DNA from: Cytophagales bacterium
Lineage (GTDB): Bacteria > Bacteroidota > Bacteroidia > Cytophagales > Spirosomataceae
Reading direction: 5' to 3'
Assembly (NCBI GenBank): GCA_004292855.1
Contig: RDXN01000036.1
Location: 1 to 64,000, forward strand
DNA length: 64,000 bases
Below are positions 47,845-55,174 of this stretch, in pieces; the first letter of the stretch is position 1, and every line of letters begins with the position of its first letter. The translations under genes and the position numbers were made by a program. A model generated the notes under the pieces. It did not search any database and was not told the DNA's origin. It worked only from the letters and a program-made list of their open reading frames with translations.

Positions 47845-48534
47845 TTAGCCCACCACACTCGTTGTCCGCACCGACCGAATCGACAGGATCTGAAAGGCTG
47901 TGCGGGGAATGCGGTCGTACGTCCCGTCCAGATGCCAGAGCAGCCAATCCTGCCCGGTTGGGTTGAGGTGGCTGTTGAGGTCATCAACTAAAAGAGGCAG
48001 ATCAAGGTCATAGCCTACCGGAAATAGAAATTGCCCTTGTTGCCAATACGTCGGGCCAGGCAGAGGCAGCAACGGCCCGCCTAATACGAACGCCTGTTCA
48101 GCATTCAGCAACACCCAGCTTAGGGGCTTCATCCGTACGGCGGGGGCCGTTTCGACGTATGTTCTCAGGGCCGACGCGGCCACCAGCAGCGCGGTCTCGG
48201 TCTGTTCCTGAATCGTGTGTACTAGCCGCAACGGAGGCACTGGCGACAAGTCCACGTAGTTGCCCCGGTAGGTCGGCAGGGTCAGGGGCAGGCCCCGATC
48301 AATCGGCGACCAAAGCAAGGCCGGTTCGGGGCGTTCGGGCAGGCGGCTACCAATCGGAAAAAGTTGGCGACCGTTGCTCACATACAGTCGCTTGTAGGGA
48401 ATGGCCTGCACGTCGGCACGGGTGATCTGTTCCGGCTCGAAACCCGTTACCCAAACGTCGTCGCCCTCAACGGCCATGCGCAGAGTAGGCCAATGCCGGA
48501 GCGCGTAGAGTTGGTCCCGTTGCCGGACGGACAA
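47845..48534 (-). CDS. bpX-like subunit of the MoxR-vWA system, non-ATG start
   Basis: 229 residues if TTG 48534 is used (a CTG 6 bases upstream is equally possible). No ATG is available in frame after the moxR stop, and the open frame before that is a shadow of moxR. The protein is a repeated small-beta unit (LYALRHWPTLRMAVEGDDVWVTGF in two words, RLYVSNGRQLFPIGSRLPE, WVLLNAEQAFVLGG), with LLLPLPGPTYW-like bpX features and a C-terminal WLLWHLDG. Similar to bpX0/bpX1 domains by layout only. It begins about 24 bases after moxR and ends 14 bases before the vWA gene. Confidence 0.6.
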   Translation of the reverse strand: MSVRQRDQLYALRHWPTLRMAVEGDDVWVTGFEPEQITRADVQAIPYKRLYVSNGRQLFPIGSRLPERPEPALLWSPIDRGLPLTLPTYRGNYVDLSPVPPLRLVHTIQEQTETALLVAASALRTYVETAPAVRMKPLSWVLLNAEQAFVLGGPLLPLPGPTYWQQGQFLFPVGYDLDLPLLVDDLNSHLNPTGQDWLLWHLDGTYDRIPRTAFQILSIRSVRTTSVVG

Positions 48535-48557
48535 CCTCAGAAAACAGGCCGTTGGCG

Positions 48558-49697
48558 TTACAGCGTTTGCAGAATCGTGTGCCACAGATCGTCGATTTCG
48601 GTCTGAATATGCCCTTTGTGGTCGGCGTTGGCGAGCCAAACCGCCCGCGTTTGTAGATAGCGAAGTTTGTCTTTCACGACGCTCTGTTCGGCCAGCGGCA
48701 GCACGTCCGACTGCCAGCGGGTACGCAGAGCCAGCACGTCGGCCAGGAGTTCGTCGGCGTTGGGGCGTTGGTGGGCCAGCGCACGGGGGTGCGTCTGCGG
48801 GTCGGGGTCTTTCTCGATCACGGCATCGACAATCCCGGCCAGCACCTCCACCTGCTCCTCGGTGTCCCAAATGTATTTCAACACCCACAAATCCGACGTC
48901 ACGGCCACCGTTCGTCCCGATAGTATGGCACTGGCAGCCAGCAGGTTCTGAATTTTTACAGCCCGCCGATCCGATACACTGATGCCGGTGTTCCGAAGTG
49001 TATGGACCAACTCAATCAACGGCTTCCGAACGTCGGCCAGATCGACCGTGCGGCACTGTTGCTGGAGGAGTTTCAGCGCGTCGGGGCCAACGGTAGGCCG
49101 GTCGGCTGGGGTTGAGTGGGTGTTGGCGTTCAGTTGCCAGCCCGCCAGCAAGACCTCGCCCAAGCGGTCGGGTTCGACATAATCGCAACGTACCCGAATC
49201 AGAAACCGGTCGAGCAGCGCGTTCAGGGCGGGGTCGTCGGGGAGGCTATTGCTGGCCGACACGAACATGAGCGCGGGCAGGGAGCGGGTTTCTTTACCAC
49301 GCCGAAACACCCGCTCGTTCAGGGCCATGAGCAGACTGTTCAGGATAGCACTGTTCGCGTTGAAAATTTCGTCCAGAAACACCAGCGATGCTTCGGGCAA
49401 CATCCCCTCGGTGTTCGTGACCAGTTCGCCCTCCCGGAGCCGCCGGATGTCGAAGGGGCCAAACAGTTCGTTGGGTTCGGTGAAGCGCGTGAGCAGGTAA
49501 TCGAAGTTGCGCCCGCCCTCGATGCTGGCCGAAAGACTGCGCACAATGGCACTTTTGGCCGTACCGGGAGGCCCCAGTAAAAACATATTTTCGCCCGCAA
49601 CCAGACTGATTCCCAGCAGGTCGATCAACTCATCTTTACCCACAAACTGGGTTTTCAGATGGTTTAAAACGGTGTTCAGAGTGTGGACTTCGGTCAT
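48558..49697 (-). CDS. MoxR-family (RavA-like) AAA+ ATPase
   Basis: 379 residues. The AAA+ core has Walker A GPPGTAKS (42-49), Walker B VFLDE (106-110), sensor-1 Asn150 in FVSASN, and an Arg finger in LLDRFLIRVR (Arg164). The RavA-like signatures TRFTEPNELFGPFD and LVTNTEGMLPEASLVF precede Walker B. A C-terminal helical part completes it. It should form a hexamer and remodel a client together with the vWA subunit. The start overlaps the upstream 209-residue gene by 4 bases (ATGA), and the vWA and bpX genes follow in tight order. Confidence 0.9.
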   Translation of the reverse strand: MTEVHTLNTVLNHLKTQFVGKDELIDLLGISLVAGENMFLLGPPGTAKSAIVRSLSASIEGGRNFDYLLTRFTEPNELFGPFDIRRLREGELVTNTEGMLPEASLVFLDEIFNANSAILNSLLMALNERVFRRGKETRSLPALMFVSASNSLPDDPALNALLDRFLIRVRCDYVEPDRLGEVLLAGWQLNANTHSTPADRPTVGPDALKLLQQQCRTVDLADVRKPLIELVHTLRNTGISVSDRRAVKIQNLLAASAILSGRTVAVTSDLWVLKYIWDTEEQVEVLAGIVDAVIEKDPDPQTHPRALAHQRPNADELLADVLALRTRWQSDVLPLAEQSVVKDKLRYLQTRAVWLANADHKGHIQTEIDDLWHTILQTL

Positions 49698-50323
49698 AGT
49701 GTATGAGCTAATTCAGGCCAGAATTGATGGGCGAACATACCCAAACTAGCCCGAATTTGCGCTATTAAATTCGAACGAATGGCCATTTCTTTATTTTTAT
49801 ATCGAATAATTCGGTCTACATACAGTTGCCGCAGGCAGGCATTGTTCAACACGGGGTCCAGGTCGAGTTCGGGTATCGGCAGGCCACGTCGAATGGCCGA
49901 ATAGTGAAACGTATGCAGATGGGTTTCGAGCAGGCCAACGAGCGGGTCGTCCGGGTCGATCAAGTGGAGCTTGGTCAGAACGTCGGGCAGAAATCGCAAC
50001 GTCAGGTCGGCAGAGAGCATGGCCTCAGCCTCAACGGGGCCGGAGAAAGGGGGTAACATGGCGAGCAAGTCGGCGACCTCGGCAGACCGGTGCAGCAATA
50101 ACTGGCAGGCAGCATAGGTAGTCTGAGCCGCCCATAACCCCGCCTGTGAGTCGAAAGCAGGGGGTGCAAACGGGTAATCGGCTGCTTCGTACTGGTAACG
50201 TTCTGTGAGATACGCGCCCACCTCAGCCTGATCCGTGGCCGACGGTTGCGTCCATTTCTCATAGAGAACGACCGTTTCTGTCTCCAGCAATTGCCGAATG
50301 GTCCGCAGGAACTGATTAGGCAT
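49694..50323 (-). CDS. Small helical first gene of the MoxR-vWA system
   Basis: 209 residues from ATG 50323. It is mostly helical (FLRTIRQLLETETVVLYEKW, YAACQLLLHRSAEVADLLAML, FLPDVLTKLHLIDPDDPLV) with no known motif, and a basic C-terminal helix (DRIIRYKNKEMAIRSNLIAQ). It occupies the position where MoxR-vWA ternary systems carry an additional conserved component (for example a bpX-series or APE-like protein), but I cannot name the family. It starts 9 bases after the DJ-1-like gene and overlaps moxR by 4 bases, so it belongs to the same transcript. Confidence 0.65.
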   Translation of the reverse strand: MPNQFLRTIRQLLETETVVLYEKWTQPSATDQAEVGAYLTERYQYEAADYPFAPPAFDSQAGLWAAQTTYAACQLLLHRSAEVADLLAMLPPFSGPVEAEAMLSADLTLRFLPDVLTKLHLIDPDDPLVGLLETHLHTFHYSAIRRGLPIPELDLDPVLNNACLRQLYVDRIIRYKNKEMAIRSNLIAQIRASLGMFAHQFWPELAHTL

Positions 50324-50331
50324 CCTGACCG

Positions 50332-51012
50332 CTATTTCTCAAACATCTCTTCCACCACTTTACGACCTACTTTGCGGGCCGAAAGGGGATTTTGCCCCGT
50401 CACGATGCGCTCATCGACCTCAATGTGGGGTAGGAACGGGATAAAGCCTTTGGTATAGAATGCGTTCTTCTTACGGAGTTCATCTTCGAGCAAAAACGGC
50501 ACCTCATCGTTCAGGCGAATCAGCTTCTCCTCCATGTTCGAGAAGCCCGTAATCTGCTTATCCTTAATCAATTGCGAGCCGTCGGAGAGCTGCACGTTGA
50601 GCAAACCACTCACGCCGTGACACACAGCCGCCACCATGCCGTTGTTCTCGTAGATGCGCCGGGTGATGTCCTGCAGAGCCGAACTTTGCGGAAAGTCCCA
50701 CATGGTTCCATGCCCGCCCGTCAGATAAACGAGTTGGTATTGTTCAGGTACTACGTCCTCTAGTTTGAGCGAATTGTCGAGCTTCTGCCGAATGGCAGGG
50801 TTGTGATACCACTTCTCATTGACATTGTCGCGCCGGTCGAGACTGCGCTCGTCAATGGGCACGGGGCCACCGGCAGGGCTGGCAATATCGATGATGAAAT
50901 TCCGGTCGGCAATTTCGTCGTAGAAATGGGTAAACTCGCTCAACCACAGGCCCGTTTTGTTGGGCTTAGTTGGATAGTCGGTATGGTTCGTGCAAATGAT
51001 AAGGGCTTTCAT
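50332..51012 (-). CDS. DJ-1/PfpI-family (Hsp31-like) protein
   Basis: 226 residues. The nucleophile elbow is Cys131 in AAVCHGVSGLLN, with Glu26 on the short helix (WLSEFTHFYDE) and GGHGTMWDFP as in the Hsp31/glyoxalase III branch. It should act on glyoxal-type aldehydes or on damaged protein, perhaps as a chaperone; which is not decided by sequence. It lies 15 bases after proC in the same orientation. Confidence 0.87.
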   Translation of the reverse strand: MKALIICTNHTDYPTKPNKTGLWLSEFTHFYDEIADRNFIIDIASPAGGPVPIDERSLDRRDNVNEKWYHNPAIRQKLDNSLKLEDVVPEQYQLVYLTGGHGTMWDFPQSSALQDITRRIYENNGMVAAVCHGVSGLLNVQLSDGSQLIKDKQITGFSNMEEKLIRLNDEVPFLLEDELRKKNAFYTKGFIPFLPHIEVDERIVTGQNPLSARKVGRKVVEEMFEK

Positions 51013-51027
51013 AAATCCGAAATTCTT

Positions 51028-51831
51028 CTATCCTTTAGATAATTCCTGGGCGCGGGTTTGTGCCGCCCGGATGCCCGACACGAGCGTTTCGGACAAGGCA
51101 CCGACTTCAAACTGCCGCAGGGCGGCTTCGGTCGTGCCCCCTTTCGAGGCTACGGCCTTGATAAGGTCATCAAGCGATTTGTCGGCATTGTTGATCAGAT
51201 GAAACGACCCTAACATGGTTTGCTTCACCAACAGGGTAGCTACGCCCTCGTCGAAACCCATCTGCCGACCGGCCTCGACCATTGCCTTCACAACATAGTA
51301 AAAATACGCCGGACCGCTACCGCTCAGAGCCGTAACGGCGTCGATCATGGCCTCGTCGTCCAGATAAATCGAACGGCCTGTGGCATTGATCAGGTTTTCG
51401 ACCCGGCGCAGGTTACCCACCTGTACTTCGTCGGAAGCGGCAAAACCCGTGATGCCTAACCCTAACATGGCCGGGGTGTTTGGCATAGCCCGGATCACTT
51501 GCCGGTGCTGTAGCCGCTCCTGAATTTGGCTCATCGGGATACCCGCCATAATCGACAAAACCACCTGATGCGGCTTGATAACGGCGGCAAGAGCCTCACA
51601 CACACTAGCGAAATCCTGTGGTTTTACAGACAGAATAACCAGGTCGTACTCAGCCACGCGCGGCCCGATGGTATCGACCACCACCCCGGCTTTTTCAGCC
51701 GTGAGAGCCGCCGACCGTTCAGCACTTTTCTCGATCAAAAGCAGGTCGTCCTGTTTCACCAAATCGTACTTCACGAACGACTTGGCAAAGGCCATACCCA
51801 TATTCCCGCAACCAACTATAGCTATTTTCAT
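51028..51831 (-). CDS. proC: Pyrroline-5-carboxylate reductase
   Basis: 267 residues, the standard length. It makes proline from P5C using NAD(P)H in the cytoplasm. The N-terminal Rossmann fold has IVGCGNMG, and the C-terminal dimerisation domain carries the P5CR signature (ALSGSGPAYFYYVVKAM, ASKGGTTEAAL). It overlaps the tlpA-like gene by 4 bases. proA and proB are not adjacent. It is the usual housekeeping enzyme, unusually placed next to the MoxR system. Confidence 0.94.
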   Translation of the reverse strand: MKIAIVGCGNMGMAFAKSFVKYDLVKQDDLLLIEKSAERSAALTAEKAGVVVDTIGPRVAEYDLVILSVKPQDFASVCEALAAVIKPHQVVLSIMAGIPMSQIQERLQHRQVIRAMPNTPAMLGLGITGFAASDEVQVGNLRRVENLINATGRSIYLDDEAMIDAVTALSGSGPAYFYYVVKAMVEAGRQMGFDEGVATLLVKQTMLGSFHLINNADKSLDDLIKAVASKGGTTEAALRQFEVGALSETLVSGIRAAQTRAQELSKG

Positions 51832-52973
51832 TTCAGCACCTCTTCCAGTTTCTGTTCCAGGGCGGGGCCACGCAGGTCTTTGGCGATGATTTTACCCTCT
51901 TTATCGAGCAAAAACGTCTTGGGAATCCCCGTAACGCCGTATTGCTGGGCGGCTGCCGATTTCCAGTATTGCAGGTCCGACACGTGCGTCCAGGTCAGGT
52001 TGTCGTTGCGAATAGCCCGCACCCAGTTTTCGCGGTTTTGGTCGAGCGAGACGCTGTAAATCGTGAAGCCTTTTTCCTTATACTTATTGTACATGCGAAC
52101 CACGTTGGGGTTCTCCATCCGGCACGGCCCACACCACGACGCCCAGAAATCAATCAACACATATTTACCCCGCAGTGACGATAGCGGTACAGAATTACCC
52201 GTCGTGTCGGCGAGGGCGATTTCGGGAGCCAATCCCCCTAGCATCAAACCCCGAATCCGGGCGATGTTGCCAATGAATCCTTTGGCTTGCGGGCTGTTTG
52301 GATTTTCTTTCTCGAATCGCTGGGCCAGCACGTTGAGTGTCTCGAAATCGTTTTCAACGCTCAGGAAATTGGTCGCAAACAGGGCCGCGAGCGAGGTGCC
52401 CATCTCCGGCAACATCGCCTTGACGCCATCGCTGAACACTTTCGACGCCTTCTCCGACTGCGCCATCACATCGTTCATCTTTTTCTGATCGTTCTTGCTG
52501 GCCGCTTCATTGTACTGCGTTTGCCAGGTCGTGTTTTTGGCCTTAATGTCGTCGTATTGCGTCATCAGTTTGGTGTAAAACTCCATGTTTTTGGAGCCAG
52601 TCACCACGGTTTGCCCTTTTTTGCCGGTTTTGACGTCGGTGGTGAAGCCATCGGCGGCAATGTTGAGGGTTTCGCCCCCTTCGAGCAGCAGGGCCACTTT
52701 TTGCCCGCCCATAATGTTGAGCAAGTAAACCCCGCCCCCTTCGGGCACACGGGTTTTGAGCGTAAAGGCGTTGTTCCGGTCGAGCTTGGCCGAGTCGAGC
52801 CGGATGGCAGGCTGACCATTGGTTTCAAAGTAAACTGGGTTACCGGGGCTGGCACTTTTCACCTTTCCCACGAGGGTAACATCTTTCAGGGCGGGCTGCG
52901 GAGCCGTTTGAGCAACGGCCTGTGCGCCCCAAAACAACAGCACGGTTAAGCTGATTAAGCGATTCATGTTCAT
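51828..52973 (-). CDS. TlpA-like thiol-disulfide oxidoreductase with DUF4369 N-terminus
   Basis: 381 residues (ATG 52973; a second ATG 6 bases on is also possible). A signal peptide (about 1-22) leads to the periplasm. Residues 25-130 are the DUF4369 beta-sandwich (VTLVGKVKSASPGNPVYFET). A helical linker follows (130-235). The thioredoxin fold is at 240-381, with WCGPC near 280-284 (FWASWCGPCRMENPNV) and the cis-proline loop in VTGIPKTFLLD. It should reduce or oxidise disulfides in exported proteins. Overlaps gatB and proC by 4 bases each (ATGA), so they are translationally coupled. Confidence 0.9.
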   Translation of the reverse strand: MNMNRLISLTVLLFWGAQAVAQTAPQPALKDVTLVGKVKSASPGNPVYFETNGQPAIRLDSAKLDRNNAFTLKTRVPEGGGVYLLNIMGGQKVALLLEGGETLNIAADGFTTDVKTGKKGQTVVTGSKNMEFYTKLMTQYDDIKAKNTTWQTQYNEAASKNDQKKMNDVMAQSEKASKVFSDGVKAMLPEMGTSLAALFATNFLSVENDFETLNVLAQRFEKENPNSPQAKGFIGNIARIRGLMLGGLAPEIALADTTGNSVPLSSLRGKYVLIDFWASWCGPCRMENPNVVRMYNKYKEKGFTIYSVSLDQNRENWVRAIRNDNLTWTHVSDLQYWKSAAAQQYGVTGIPKTFLLDKEGKIIAKDLRGPALEQKLEEVLK

Positions 52974-54451
52974 TGTAATGCGTTAACGATCAACTGATTC
53001 ACTAATTTCGGATCGGCAGACCCTTTCGACTTTTTCATCACTTCGCCTACAAACAGGCCCAGCAGATTTTTCTTACCCTTGCGGTATTGATCCGCTTTAT
53101 CGGGCCAGGCAGTTATCACCTCTTCTACCAACGTTTGCAGGGCATCGGTATTGCGGTTTTGCTCCAGCCCGTGTTGTTTAGCCAGTTCGGCGGGGGATTG
53201 GGTGGGATGTTCAATCATCAGGCCGAACACCGTTTGGGCCGCCGTTTGGCTAATTGCCCCGCTGTCTATCAACGCAATAAGCAGGCCAAGTCGTTCGGCA
53301 GAGACCGGAAAACGCCGTTCGCGCAGGGTCTTGTCGGTGAGTTGCGCCCGCACCGGCCCCATGAGCCAGTTCGATACGGCTTTGTAGTTGGGCGTATGCG
53401 TACAAACGGCCTCGAAAAACTCGACCATCTCGCGAGCATCGGCGAGTTGAGCGGCATCGTATTCGGGCAGGCCGTAGTGGGTAGTTAATTTGTGCAGAAC
53501 CTCGGCGGGTAAGGCGGGCATCGTAGCGCGTACCTCGGCCAGCCATTCGTCCGACACCACTAACGGGGCCAAATCGGGGTCGGGGAAGTAACGGTAGTCA
53601 TTCATGGTCTCCTTCTCACGCATGGCGTAGGTGAGACCCGTAGCCGCGTCGAACGTGCGGGTTTGCTGGGTGATACGCTCGCCCGTCTCGAAGGCTTCGA
53701 CCTGCCGCCGAAACTCGCCCTCGACGGCCCGCTGCACGTTGCGAATCGAGTTCAGGTTTTTTACCTCCACTTTGGTGCCTAAATGAGTCTCGCCTTTGAG
53801 CCGGATCGACAGGTTCACGTCGCAGCGCAACGAGCCTTCTTCCATGTTTCCGTCGCAGATGTCGAGATAGCGAACGAGCTTCCGTACCTCGGTCAAATAC
53901 TGCCCGGCCTCCTCCGCCGACCGCAGGCAAGGGTCCGTCACCATCTCGATCAGCGGTGTTCCGGCTCGGTTATAGTCAAGGTTTGTGTAGTCGCCCTCGT
54001 CGTGGATACTTTTACCGGCGTCTTCTTCGAGGTGAATGTGGTGAATCTGAACGTCGTGTTCGATGGTAGGTTTCCCAGCAGCATCTTTGAGCTTCACCCG
54101 GATGCTGCCCCCCACGCAAATGGGCGTTTTGTCCTGGGAGAGTTGGTAGCCCTTTGGCAGGTCGGGGTAGAAATAGTTCTTGCGGGCAAACACGTTGTAG
54201 CGCGTGATGTCACACCCGCAGGCAAGGCCCATCCGAATAGCATACTCAACGGCCTTACGGTTCAGTTTGGGCAGGGTGCCGGGGTGCGCCAGCGTAATCA
54301 CGCTCACCTGCGTATTGGGGTCGGCTCCAAAGGCATTGGCATCTGCCGCAAAAATCTTGGAAACCGTCGATAACTGACAATGCACTTCAAGGCCAATCAC
54401 GGCCTCGTATTTGGCCAAAACGTCGGGGGATCTCTCAACCGCTGCTACCAT
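52970..54451 (-). CDS. gatB: Asp-tRNA(Asn)/Glu-tRNA(Gln) amidotransferase subunit B
   Basis: 493 residues from ATG 54451. It converts mischarged Glu-tRNA(Gln) or Asp-tRNA(Asn) to the correct amide form as part of GatCAB. The kinase-like core has YEAVIGLEVHCQL, RKNYFYPDLPKGYQLSQ, IHLEEDAGKSIH and DYNRAGTPLIEMVT; the C-terminal Yqey-like helical domain is present (KTLRERRFPV, LLGLFVGEVMKKSKGSADP). gatA and gatC are elsewhere. It heads a run of minus-strand genes with 4-base overlaps or short gaps. Confidence 0.95.
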   Translation of the reverse strand: MVAAVERSPDVLAKYEAVIGLEVHCQLSTVSKIFAADANAFGADPNTQVSVITLAHPGTLPKLNRKAVEYAIRMGLACGCDITRYNVFARKNYFYPDLPKGYQLSQDKTPICVGGSIRVKLKDAAGKPTIEHDVQIHHIHLEEDAGKSIHDEGDYTNLDYNRAGTPLIEMVTDPCLRSAEEAGQYLTEVRKLVRYLDICDGNMEEGSLRCDVNLSIRLKGETHLGTKVEVKNLNSIRNVQRAVEGEFRRQVEAFETGERITQQTRTFDAATGLTYAMREKETMNDYRYFPDPDLAPLVVSDEWLAEVRATMPALPAEVLHKLTTHYGLPEYDAAQLADAREMVEFFEAVCTHTPNYKAVSNWLMGPVRAQLTDKTLRERRFPVSAERLGLLIALIDSGAISQTAAQTVFGLMIEHPTQSPAELAKQHGLEQNRNTDALQTLVEEVITAWPDKADQYRKGKKNLLGLFVGEVMKKSKGSADPKLVNQLIVNALQ

Positions 54452-54474
54452 ACACGCTAACGTACTGTTTTGGG

Positions 54475-54482
54475 CAAAGATA
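54475..54482 (-). promoter_or_regulatory. -7 box TATCTTTG upstream of gatB
   Basis: TATCTTTG on the minus strand, 24 bases before ATG 54451. No TTG is found at the standard distance. It would be the start point for the gatB run that leads into the MoxR system. Confidence 0.35.
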
Positions 54483-54513
54483 GCGGTAAAGCGGCAGAGT
54501 TGCCCGGTGTGGA

Positions 54514-55152
54514 CTATTCAGAAAGTATGTCGTTGTAGATGTCCCGCATAGGCAGTTCAATACCGCCCAGCCGAACCACATCGTCCAGAGACCAGTAATC
54601 CTGATTAAGCCACTGACCGGGTGTTTCAGTGCGTGAGAAAACCGACGCGTATGGTTTGTACTGATCAACCAGCAGAATATGCTGGAGCGACGAAATGCGT
54701 TTGTAGTAAGCCGACTTCTCAATTTCGTCAAATTTCCGGGTACTTTTCGACAACACTTCCACTACGATTTCGGGATTGGCAATCCGCATATTCGTTAGTT
54801 TACCAGCAGGTGTTGTGCCATATTCGATGGGGGCCTTCACCACCGACACGTCCGCATTAAAATCGCCATCGTGGTCAGGAATCATAATCTTGATACTGCT
54901 ACCTAGCACCCGGTATTGCCGTTGAGATAAGAGGGCGGTTTTTAACAGCCAGCCAATCGTCATTACTAATTCTTCATGCGGAGCAGATGCCTGACTCATA
55001 ATGATTTCATTATTCAAAAATTGAATGGTAAGGGTAGGAGCCGTTTGGTCGGCTTCGTCAAGAATTTCGAGGTAGTCATCCCATGTTCCGGGCATCCAAA
55101 ACAGTTCGTCCTCGTGGAGGTTTTCGGGTAATTTGAGGGCAGTCGCTTGCAT
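54514..55152 (-). CDS. Uma2-family (DUF820) PD-(D/E)XK nuclease-like protein
   Basis: 212 residues. The Uma2 core is NADVSVV (Asp101) followed by NPEIVVEVLSKSTRKFDE with Glu132, and YKRISSLQHILLVDQ, matching the restriction-enzyme-like fold of this family. Most members are of unknown role, expanded in Cyanobacteria and Cytophagales, often near defence or mobile genes. It is 22 bases downstream of the AT-rich ATPase gene and probably in the same transcript. Confidence 0.85.
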   Translation of the reverse strand: MQATALKLPENLHEDELFWMPGTWDDYLEILDEADQTAPTLTIQFLNNEIIMSQASAPHEELVMTIGWLLKTALLSQRQYRVLGSSIKIMIPDHDGDFNADVSVVKAPIEYGTTPAGKLTNMRIANPEIVVEVLSKSTRKFDEIEKSAYYKRISSLQHILLVDQYKPYASVFSRTETPGQWLNQDYWSLDDVVRLGGIELPMRDIYNDILSE

Positions 55153-55174
55153 AGGTTCGTTGCAGCTTATTTTA

